64,000 nucleotides of DNA from Polyporus tsugae (lineage: Eukaryota > Basidiomycota > Agaricomycetes > Polyporales > Polyporaceae): positions 1,180,501 through 1,244,500 of the forward strand of contig JAHRBS010000006.1 of assembly GCA_024305745.1 (NCBI GenBank). Reading direction: 5' to 3'. How positions within the stretch are numbered: the first letter of the stretch is position 1; each line of letters starts with the position of its first letter. The notes beneath the pieces were generated by a model that ran no database searches, had not been told where the DNA came from, and saw only the letters and a list, made by a program, of their open reading frames with translations. Made by a program: the position numbers and the translations under genes. Positions 33,260 through 42,109 of this stretch are shown piece after piece.

Positions 33260-34872
33260 CTAGCGTCCACGAGGGAAGAAAAACGCATCGTAGTCGGCGT
33301 CCAACCAGATCATCCCGCTATCCAAACGCGGGAATACTATGCGCGTCAGATAGCGCGTGCACTTATCCCGTACCTTCCTCTTCCACTTTCCTCCCCGCAG
33401 TTGCAGCTCGATGACGTTGTTGTCGTATGATGCAGCCGAAGGAAGTTCCGAACTGCTGAGCGGCGAGTGGTGGGGTAACGGAAGTACCAAGATCTCTAAC
33501 GAACGGCAGTTTCGAGCGATGCTCTCAAGCGCGGTGATCGGGAGCGTCGGCGGATGTGGGCCACCCTCAGGCTCCGAGTAAGGGAGCGCGAGGAAGCGGA
33601 GGTCGGACCATGCCTTTGCGACGTCGTCAATGTCCTCGGAGGTGATGATGCATTCGGTCTGCTTGAGTCTTCCGATCGATAGCTTCTGTAGCTTGCGCAA
33701 GGCGTGGCGCGAAGAGGTCCCGAAACATTCTGATACCCACTTCCGTGGGATTGTCATGCAGCCACACCTCGAACGATAGCAGCGTGTTGGGGAAACGAGA
33801 GGCCACAACCTTTGCGCAGCGTCTCCAGATGGCGTTATCGCACGCTGTGGAGAGGGAGAGTTGTTGAAGGACTGGTGAGTGTACGAGGTCCATGAACGCG
33901 ACGACGAATCTCGGAGGGCCGATCACTTTGAGGCTTCGTAGCTCCTCGAGAGGAAGTGGGGATGAACCAGGCGGTAGATTATCCACCTGGTCGCTTGCTG
34001 CATCGTCCTTCATCCCGACCATGAGAGATTCCAGGCCAGCGAGCGCCTTGAGGCAGGAGATCAAAGATCGCAAGTCCAGAACAAGGTGTAGAGTGAGACT
34101 GCGCAAATGACGGAAAGTGCTGATAGTCTCTAGGCCGAGTGGACTGGCAGCATCGTGAACTGTGAGATCCTGGACGTGTGAGGCTTGGGAGAGGACCGTT
34201 TGTAATGCCACTCCAGTCGCGTACTTGCCCTAGTCGGGCCTCGGCTCATCGTCTCCTCTCTGCAACCTCTCGATATTGAGATCGTTTGATAGGTCCATGA
34301 ACAACGAGCGCAGGTTGGATGAGAAGAATAGAGGAAGGGAAGACGAGTGCTTCACCGGACGAATCCACGTTAACTGCTGCAGGCGAGGGAGCAGCGACTC
34401 CCCTTGAGTTCTCGCCATCAATGCGCCGCTCGTCATTCGATCGATGTTGTCTCCCCGGTTGATGTATACTCGCACAAGCTTGGCGTAACGGATGAATCGG
34501 TTCCATTCTTGATCGTCTGTGGGCGCAGAGAGGATCTGGTGAAAGGATGCAGCGTATGTGAGGGACTGTGAGGCATATTGAGAAGCAAGAACTCACGAAG
34601 GTCTTCTTCCAGATGGATCCTAGGCCTGGTATTCTTTTGATGGCTTTCGTTAGGATCGCGAATAACGGATCCAAGCCCTCCATTGTCCCCCACAAGACCT
34701 CTAAAGCGGGTTCGGATAACGCATGGGAGACGGCAGCGCAAGCAACGAGAGCGGGACGTGAATCAGAGTTGTGCTTCATTATCTCCACAACGATTTCTGA
34801 GATCTCCCATAGTGAAGTCGAGGTGGATGACGGTGGAGGTTTTGTCTGAGGCCAAGTTACGGTCGCCGCCAT
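33260..34872 (-). pseudogene. F-box/LRR paralogue, disrupted
   Basis: A second F-box gene on the same strand. It starts MAATVTWPQTK at 34872, has ISEIVVEIMKHNSDSRPALV and CAAVSHALSEPALEVLW, and after an intron continues DDQEWNRFIRYAKLVRVYI, parallel to the intact copy. An in-frame TAG lies at 34230-34232 (after GDDEPRPD), and the same frame then continues for about 190 codons of clear LRR-like sequence (HLRSLTLHLVLDLRSLISCL). Near 33720 a one-base shift separates GIRMFRDLFAPR from LRKLQKLSIGRLKQTECI, after which SEDIDDVAKAWSDLRFLALP runs to a stop at 33260. I looked for an intron spanning the TAG; the only candidate is too short. Gene or allele decay is likely; a truncated product cannot be excluded. 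Confidence 0.72.
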
Positions 34873-35892
34873 GATGGCGCTCCTCGGCCAGTTGTGCCGC
34901 TTACGGGCCGGCCCGTTTGTGCGTCCCGGTGCGTGGAACCTTTCGTATTACTTTTTGTGAGTGCTTCTTCCGCCTTGCAGAACTCTCGAGGGGATGGAAA
35001 TGTTGGAACATACCAGGAAGCGCGGGGGGATGGTACGTTGGCGAGAGTCAAGTGTCCGCGGAGCGATCCAAAAATGCGTCGAATTCGAGTCAGCATCGGG
35101 CGCTTACTTAGCCCTACTTTTTCTCCCCTACCACCGCCTCCATAGATATGCTTTCGTCTTTGCTTGCCTCCATACCATTAAAGGTCCACGAACACGCAAA
35201 AAGTATGCCTCACGCTAGACCTTCGAAGAAAGAATTTTCTATCGCAAGACGTTTGGAGGTCACAAGAGCTAAAGCTCAAGTCGACGAAGGACTCGAAGAG
35301 TGATGAGGCGAAGGCAAATACACTATCTTGAACACGTTGCCCTGCAGTTTGTGAGTCGCTTTTTTCCTTTAGGGTTATTCCTTTTCTTATTCATACAGTC
35401 CACCCCTATGTGGAAACCACAATCGGACTTCAAGACGTTCGCGGTCCTTCGCGGTATGGTGCATTGTCCTACCTTTCATTCGTCATTCCGTCTAGCTGAG
35501 TGATACTAGGATTAAAACTTGCGCACTTCTTCGACACGACGAACATCCGGATACGGATGACGAGCCTTCAACTTCCCTGGAGGTCTTCCGCGGCTAGCGC
35601 GAGTAAACCCTCGCGATTCTCAGCCTGGTGTTGGAGATTTCGCATCGTCAAAAATAGGGACCGCAGGATGGATTGGGTGCATCCATAACTGGTGAGTGTA
35701 TATATGTGCCAGTCTACCCGTTGCCAACGCACTATCGGCCGTCCAAACATTAGAATTCTATTTTTCGTGGGGTTGATGGATGCTTCTCATAGCTTCTCTG
35801 CACGGTTGTGTGATTGGAAGGAAGATGAATGGGAGGCTTAACGTGTACGTTTATCAAGGTCGCTGTTCCTGCCGGTTAGAATGCTAACCTTG
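34873..35892. other. Spacer with possible remnants
   Basis: About 1 kb. It contains short open stretches separated by intron-like sequences (for example 35204-35299 encoding MPHARPSKKEFSIARR, then a stop), which may be the edge of a decayed gene. I recognise no family. Confidence 0.4.
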
Positions 35893-36709
35893 TTCAAAGA
35901 TCGGCTTATCCTTCCGCGAGTACACGGACCACATACACGACACGAACACCTGCCTAGTTTCAAGTCGACGAGCTCCCCATTGAACGTTTTTCTGAGGCGC
36001 TTGGGCTCCTGGCATGCTCTGATGAAGAGGAGGAAGAGACGACTCCGAAGGCTGCGGCTGCAAAAGCATGCCTAGAAGGTATGCCCGCCCTGTCCGACGC
36101 TCAGTCTCTGGGTACTGACTTTCATTACCCGCCCAATCGCGTGCAGCTGTGTGTGAGGGACCGGAACGTCCTCTCTCCGAGCCCTGCATCCACCTCATCG
36201 ATCACGACGCTGATACTGCCGTCGACGGGTTGGACGAAATCCTCACCCTCAAGCGGGCAGACTCGGACCTCAAGAACGGTTGTCCTACCCGAGGTGGACT
36301 TTTCGGAGCGGGGGCAGGGGATGACGCTGTCAAAGAGCCCTTGCAGAGAACGTCCCGTGTGGCACAAGCTTGTCTTCGACGGTTTGGGCAGTGCGCTCGC
36401 GATGTACGAGCTGCAGGGCACGAATAAGGTGTTTTGGGACGTGGACGAGAGTGATGGACTCCTCGTGGAGGCATTCGCGAAGACGAACACAGGAAGCTGA
36501 AGAAGGCGGCTGTTGTGGGCAACTTGAAAGTAGAGGCGAAGGAGAAGAAGCGGAAGCACCCGAAGGGCGAGAGCGAGGTGTGTTTCGTGCTGGCCTTCTG
36601 GCGTATGATGCATGATGGCTTGGTGCTGACACCGTGTTTCAGGATGAAGGCTCCGACGAGGAAGAGGCTGGACCGAGCGAAGACGATTGATACGTTTCCG
36701 TGCGACATC
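35893..36709 (+). pseudogene. C-terminal remnant of a DBP4/DDX10-type RNA helicase gene
   Basis: Only the part after the helicase core is present. Around 35893-36074 the sequence encodes FQVDELPIERFSEALGLLA followed by an acidic run, like the conserved VDELPxERxAxSLGL segment just past the DEAD-box core of DBP4. After an intron (36080-36148) it continues LSEPCIHLIDHDADTA and ILTLKRADSDLKNG. Further on, in shifted frames, come HKLVFDGLGSALAMYEL and REDEHRKLKKAAVVGNLKVE, then KEKKRKHPKGESE spliced to DEGSDEEEAGPSEDD and a stop at 36707-36709. The order is that of DBP4 C-termini. A TAG sits just before FQVDELP, and frameshifts lie near 36330 and 36480. The DEAD-box core is absent from the window. 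DBP4 acts in 18S rRNA processing; this piece should be non-functional. Confidence 0.65.
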
Positions 36710-36790
36710 AACCTGTTGATATCTGAAGATTAAAACGAGCAAGAGCGGCTTCGAACAATGAAGCCGTGATCTCGCCGAGTCTTGAGGCAG
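36600..36790 (+). repeat. Left copy of a dispersed duplication
   Basis: The last exon and 3' flank of the DBP4 remnant. It shares interrupted identity with 39655-39870: ggtgctgacacc, gtttcag, gacgagga, ttgatacg, atatctga and gagcaagagcggcttc occur in the same order. The two copies flank the fourth HET gene in direct orientation. Confidence 0.65.
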
Positions 36791-37230
36791 AAGAGTTCTC
36801 GTTTACTTTGCAGGTCCTGCGTAGTGGTTTTCGTGGAGACCAGCGCTTACAGTCGTAGCACAAGTATGTATCGCCTCATCCTGACAATGTTCCTGGCACA
36901 CTGATGCACCAGTCCCGGCCCGGGTTCGTTCCTTAGGTCTCATAAGCAGCGGGGAGCTGTCAATCAGCCCCGGAGGTCATCTGTACACCTTGCCCCTCGA
37001 TGTTGACAGACCATCCGATCCTGTCGGTGCGGTGGCGTATGGCATGCATAGCCATGAAGCGACTCTTGTCCAGTGACCACATCGTTCCTCCACTTCGCTT
37101 TCATCGCGCTTTGCCCAGGGTAACACAAGTGACGACACAACGTACATCTGCTCCCTCAAACCCACGTTTGGTTTGTCCCTACTCTTATAGCAGCATCGCA
37201 ACTTATTGATGTTCAAATGTCAGAGACTCA
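36710..37230. other. Upstream region of HET gene 4
   Basis: The 3' flank of the DBP4 remnant, then the promoter of HET gene 4. No TATA box or gene is evident. Confidence 0.45.
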
Positions 37231-39276
37231 ATGAGACTGCTCGATACAAAATCCTGCCTCTTCGTTGATATAACCGACCCTAGGGCCACTTCTTATGCGA
37301 TCCTGTCCCACGTGTGGAATCCGTCCGGTGAGCAGACCTACCAAGATCTCTGCCTCATCCAGCAATCGTTCCTCCCTGTCACCGGGACGAAGGCGACGTT
37401 CTTGTGGATGTGGGCCGCCCTCTGGTGGCGCGTTCTCATCACATCATCCTTCCTGGTCACCATTCTTCGCGACGTCGTACGGAGCAGACACATCACCAAT
37501 ACCCTACCATTCCGCCGCACAGCCCGCGAGGAGACGCTCGAGCACTTCTCCAAACGGCTCACGGACTGGATCGCCCTTATACGCAAGGTCGCGCGAGAGA
37601 TCCGTTCTCGCTGCACTCTCCTCCACGGCAACAGGATCTCCGCAAAGGTCAGGGACGCATGCACCATCGCGCTCGCACAGGGATACAAGTACATCTGGAT
37701 TGACTCGTGCTGCATCGACAAGACGAGCAGCGCCGAACTCTCCGAGGCCATCAACTCCATGTACTTTTGGTATCGCGAAGCCGCCGTCTGCTACGCTTTC
37801 CTCGCCGACGTTCCCACAGATGACAATCTGCGCGCTGCCGGCTCGAAGTTCCGCACGAGCCGATGGTTCACGCGGGGCTGGACGCTCCAGGAGCTCATCG
37901 CGCCTCAGGCGGTGCTGTTCTTGTCCTCGGATTGGCACATCATCGGCTCCAAGTCCAGCCTAGCCACCGTGATCGAGGAGGTTACCCATGTCGAGCGCGC
38001 AGTCCTGCGCAAGCAGCGGGCAATCGAGGATGTCAGCGTCGCCAGGCGCATGTCATGGGCGGCCAGCCGGGTCACCACGCGGCTGGAGGATCGAGCGTAC
38101 TCGCTCCTCGGTATCTTCAACATCAACATGCCCACTCTGTACGGAGAGGGAGGACATGCCTTTGTTCGTTTGCAACAGGAGATTCTAAGGCGGATCCCGG
38201 ACCAAAGCCTCTTCACTTGGGGACGCTCTTTCTTCCAGCCCCTCCTACCACCTCCTTCCGGCGACTCTTTGCAGCCCCAACCTGATATTCGGCGGTTCTC
38301 TTGTGAACCGGAACTGGGTCCGGCCACCTCTCTTTTCGCTCATTCGCCACACCAGTTTCGGGAGGCCGAGTCCATCCAGCACGTACCCTACGACGTATTC
38401 CTCCATCGTTTGGGCCTCCCGGACCTTGCACTCCCGATATACGACGAGTCCCCTTACGGTATTCGCACGCAACTCCCTTTGATTATGCTCAGCGAGCTCT
38501 TTCCTGCGGAGTCCTTCACCGGCGAATCGCGCAGTGGTGAATGGTACATCATTCCTCTCGCGTGCGAGCACTCGGGCCACCTGTTGGGCCGCATCTGCAT
38601 TGTTCGCCCCTCGCAAGCCAGAGCGACTTCCCTCGCGTCTGGATTCCTCACGGTTTCAGTCGGGGACCCTCCTCAGCCAGGCAGCGGAAAGGGCGGGATC
38701 ATAGCGCTGTCCCGGGAGCTCATAGAGCACTGCCGGTCGATGCTCCACCTCAAGACCATCCACATCCCACTCCCACAACCGATGGACAACATAGCCATGG
38801 TCCTGCCACCACCTCCGCCGGCCCCGGGACAGAGCAACATGGCCCTCTGCGCCTGGGTGGCCCCAGTCCTCGCTGCACAGGGATACACGCTCCTCGCAGG
38901 CCCCACACGCCCCGAGCCCGACACCGGCACGCTGCTGCTCGAGCACGGCGTGGACTCGATCGTGATCGCGTACAGGCACGACCCAGCGCGGAACGTGGTG
39001 CAGTTCTCGGCGGGTATGCACGGCAACTACATCGACACGGCGCGCGGGGTGAACAGGCCCGGGGTGTCGGACTGGCTGACGTGGTATCTGTACGCGCGGC
39101 GGATCGAGTTTCAGCCGCTGCAGTTCAGGACGGTAGGGGGGAAGGATGTGGTGTTGCGCCTCGCTTTGGAGAGGATGTTTGACCACAAGCAGCCCTTGTA
39201 CCTGGCGATCGAGGTTGTTGATCAGGAGACAGAGAGCCGGGCAGTGCCCCCGGCCCTACCTGTAGCTGCTACCTAA
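37231..39276 (+). CDS. HET-domain protein 4 with membrane-like insertion
   Basis: Intact single-exon gene, 681 aa. HET domain: MRLLDTKSCLFVDI, YAILSHVW at residues 22-29, WIDSCCIDKTSSAELSEAIN at about 157-176, RWFTRGWTLQELIAP (211-225), SLLGIFNINMPTLYGEGG (291-308) and ILRRIPDQSLFTWG. Residues 55-80 are strongly hydrophobic with several Trp (TFLWMWAALWWRVLITSSFL) and are flanked by basic residues, as in a membrane helix. The insertion then continues with a basic amphipathic stretch to about residue 150. The C-terminal half has the shared blocks YGIRTQLPLI, LKTIHIPLP and VAPVLAAQGYTL, but no known domain. The gene is bracketed by two copies of a DBP4-derived sequence. A role in non-self recognition is inferred from the domain only. 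Confidence 0.9.
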   Translation: MRLLDTKSCLFVDITDPRATSYAILSHVWNPSGEQTYQDLCLIQQSFLPVTGTKATFLWMWAALWWRVLITSSFLVTILRDVVRSRHITNTLPFRRTAREETLEHFSKRLTDWIALIRKVAREIRSRCTLLHGNRISAKVRDACTIALAQGYKYIWIDSCCIDKTSSAELSEAINSMYFWYREAAVCYAFLADVPTDDNLRAAGSKFRTSRWFTRGWTLQELIAPQAVLFLSSDWHIIGSKSSLATVIEEVTHVERAVLRKQRAIEDVSVARRMSWAASRVTTRLEDRAYSLLGIFNINMPTLYGEGGHAFVRLQQEILRRIPDQSLFTWGRSFFQPLLPPPSGDSLQPQPDIRRFSCEPELGPATSLFAHSPHQFREAESIQHVPYDVFLHRLGLPDLALPIYDESPYGIRTQLPLIMLSELFPAESFTGESRSGEWYIIPLACEHSGHLLGRICIVRPSQARATSLASGFLTVSVGDPPQPGSGKGGIIALSRELIEHCRSMLHLKTIHIPLPQPMDNIAMVLPPPPPAPGQSNMALCAWVAPVLAAQGYTLLAGPTRPEPDTGTLLLEHGVDSIVIAYRHDPARNVVQFSAGMHGNYIDTARGVNRPGVSDWLTWYLYARRIEFQPLQFRTVGGKDVVLRLALERMFDHKQPLYLAIEVVDQETESRAVPPALPVAAT

Positions 39277-40240
39277 TCCAAACCCACTCAATTTCAGTGC
39301 TTGTCCAGAATCTGTCGCATCCGACTGGTACTCTCTACGACTAAGGGCAAGAAGCAATCTGGGTAATGCGGTCAGTTGTCGTCAAACTCAGTATACGTTA
39401 TACGGCCACTAGACTAGTGATACCATCACTAGGCAAACACAAAATCCCATGGGCCATGGATCTTCTGGTCCCCAACCACAGCCCTCTGCGCCGCGAGCTG
39501 AATCGAAGGCACAGCGCCGCAACCGTGGTACGGCGCGTTGAACTTCACGAATGCGCCCCAGAAGAAGTTCTGCGTCCACCTGATCGGCCTCGGCCATGGC
39601 GAAGATCGAGAAACTCAGCGAGCCCGGCGGATGGCAACTCACCATGCCGAGCACGGCGATGATTGATGGATCGGTGCTGACACCATGTTTCAGGGTGAAG
39701 GCTTCGACGAGGAGGATGACTGGCCATGGGCCTGTGGTGGCGGACTGTTCGGAAGCCGATTGATACGCTCCGCGCGGTATCGACTTCCTGTTAATATCTG
39801 AGGATAGGGAAGAGCAAGAGCGGCTTCTGACGAAGAAGCCGCGAAGATGACAGCTCCTCCCGCATCGAGTCTTGGTTCAAGTTCGTTACTTACACTTAGA
39901 TCTCAGTTCATTCAAGAGGTTTACTTAGGCTCGAGATTCTGAATTTCGATGTTGCTCTGGTTAATTGCGGAGCAAACACGTACGCCAACCTGGTTCGCTT
40001 CGAGCTCTCACTCGTTTCGCGCAACATCAGTAAACCCATCTCCAGAACGACAGTCAGCGAGGGGCGCACCCGCTTCAAACGATTCCGCCTCGGTACGTCA
40101 TCGCGTCTCTCGTCTATATAATGTCATTAACGCATGTCCTCCTCCGAAGCTGTTACCATTACAACACCCCTCGTCCCGACGCCGGCCTACCAGCTTTCAT
40201 CTAGGCGACACAACACAGTATCTGACACGGAGCCTTAAGG
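39277..40240. other. Spacer holding a duplicated remnant
   Basis: It contains the right copy of the DBP4-derived duplication. Overlapping it on the minus strand is an exon-like reading frame (about 39427-39800). A possible 5' exon of the next gene lies near 40000-40093, with a good gtacgtcatc donor. No complete gene seen. Confidence 0.45.
39655..39870 (+). repeat. Right copy of the DBP4-derived duplication
   Basis: It resembles 36600-36790 in the same orientation, including the intron end gtttcag, the acidic last exon (GEGFDEEDDWPW here, altered and read through) and the 3' flank with gagcaagagcggcttc. The exons upstream of it in the left copy are not matched here, so only the tail was copied. 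Confidence 0.62.
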
Positions 40241-41568
40241 GATGTCTGGGATGCGTACGCCAGGCAGCTCTTTCCTATCGGACTCGGCCATCCTCTCTGG
40301 ACCCCTGAGCCGGACCTGGGGACCGGTCGAGAACTATTCGTCGGGGATGTAGGGTTCAACAGATACGGCCGTTGCATCCCTCTGTTCAACACTACGAAGC
40401 CTGCGACCGACCCCATCAATAACCGGGGTGTACCCACGGACTTCGAGGCGATCTCTCTGCTAGACATCTCCATCCGCAGATCGGACAAGATCACGCAGGA
40501 CATGGTGTGCAGTGCAGATGTGAGTGCGGTCAAGGTTGAGGTTGATGGAGATATCCTTGGTGCCGTGTACGTCGTCTGTTTGCCGTCGTCCCATTTTCAT
40601 CCTCACGCGCATCTCCTATATATGCCCCCCCCGCTAGCGGCCCTGCATCTCCTGCTAGCAGCCAGTGGAAGGTTTGAAGCGCGAGCGGTGCCGGTGCCTT
40701 CACGGTCCTCGAAACCCCCGGAGTTGCCGAAGACATCATCGAATCGAGGCCGTACATCGTCGACTATATGCGTAAGAACTTCGCCTCCTGGTTCGAGTTC
40801 GCCAACACGTGGTTTGACCTCGGCCTCAAGGACGAAGAGATCATCTTCCTTTGCGGCACCCTGAAGACGATGCGGTGGGGCATCGGCGCGTTCCAGGGCG
40901 AAGGCTTCCGCAACAAGGAGGGGCGCGTTTTCGGACAGCTCGGAGTGTACGGAGATCGAGGCTTCTCGCTCGACTGGAACCACCAGATCCTCCCATCCTA
41001 CTCCAGCACCGGGCCTCGCCTTAACGGGCTGCTTCAGGACCCCACCGTACGCAATCAATGTCTTTTCATCCACTATTACAGGATGAAGCGTCGCACGTCT
41101 CGAGCGGCCCCTAATGTTGATGACTCCGAGCATGAGTATGTGATCGAGCGTGTACTGCCCCTTGAGCCTGTATATGTCACCGCTGCTTGGTGGGAGTAGC
41201 AGTTACTGATATCTCTGTGGCGCTTTCAGCCTGTATGGGATCCAGTAAATCCGCTCCTTGACTACATTTTGGACGTACGTGCTGCTGCTTTGTTTTCCGT
41301 TAAATGTCTTACAGCGATCGTTGACGTCTGGAATGCAGACTTCGGTGGCCAAAGTCGCCATCGCCTCTGACCTCGACGTGACGGGGCTCTTCAAGGTAAG
41401 CGGTCGGGTCGGCAATATTCAGAGTTTGCACGGCATAATAATTGTCCCATATAGGATGTAGGGACGTTCCCCGGCCCCCACAGCCTTCCTGAAGCGATTA
41501 CGCGCTTGTCACCACCAGTAGAGGTTGACGAGCATGGCGGTGTGTACTTGTTGCCTGTCTCACGTTGA
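40241..41568 (+). CDS. Uncharacterised agaricomycete protein, 5' end uncertain
   Basis: A member of a lineage-specific family without known function, recognised by its opening block (YARQLFPIGLGHPLWTPEPD, then LFVGDVGFNRYGRCIPLFN and DPINNRGVPTDFEAI) and its middle (IVDYMRKNFASWFEFANTWF, IIFLCGTLKTMRWGIGAFQ, NQCLFIHYYRMKRR). Later exons splice to PVWDPVNPLLDYILD, TSVAKVAIASDLDVTGLFK and a last exon ending GGVYLLPVSR at 41568. An in-frame stop at 40222-40224 means the start codon lies in an upstream exon that I cannot place. Between about 40563 and 40700 the usual block is hard to join: either an intron with a weak GAG acceptor is used, or one base is lost. Cytosolic by default, with no signal peptide in the visible part. 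Function is not assigned. Confidence 0.6.
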
Positions 41569-42109
41569 TACTATGAGCTTACGGCGCGTGCCATGTTAGT
41601 GGGGACCATCTCTGTCGTCCACGTCTCTATGCATCCAGGGGAGAGTGAGCATTAGTCACAGTGGAGGTCTCTTGACTCGTAGACGTGGCTTGAACACATA
41701 GCTACTCACTTTATCTAGAAGAAGATTAAAAGATAGAGGTGTGCGAGGTGGTCGTGGTTCGTAATAGAAGCAGTTGTCTACGCGGCTGTTCGTGCTGTTT
41801 GATGTCGCTGGCGCTAAGCGCGCTCGACGCCCGCTGTTGCTGCCTCAGTCTGCCTGGCTATGTTTAAGTGCTTTGGTACATGCACTCCCGGTCACAAATT
41901 AAGCTAGCCCCCGTGTGAGCGCGCTGCTGAGCCCTGAGCGCCTGGCCACGAATGCGGACGAAATAGTGCCAGCCGTGATAATTCCCGCTCAAGAGAGGCT
42001 ACACATATACCAAATTATTAGTGTCCAAGCCCCACCATGCCATATACATACCCAGTCTATTATACCTCTGTCTCGTCCACCCCCAATCACACCATCCACG
42101 TGCCTCGTT
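41569..42109. other. Convergent 3' flanks
   Basis: About 540 bases between the uncharacterised gene (+) and the CLN3 gene (-). No gene seen. Confidence 0.5.
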
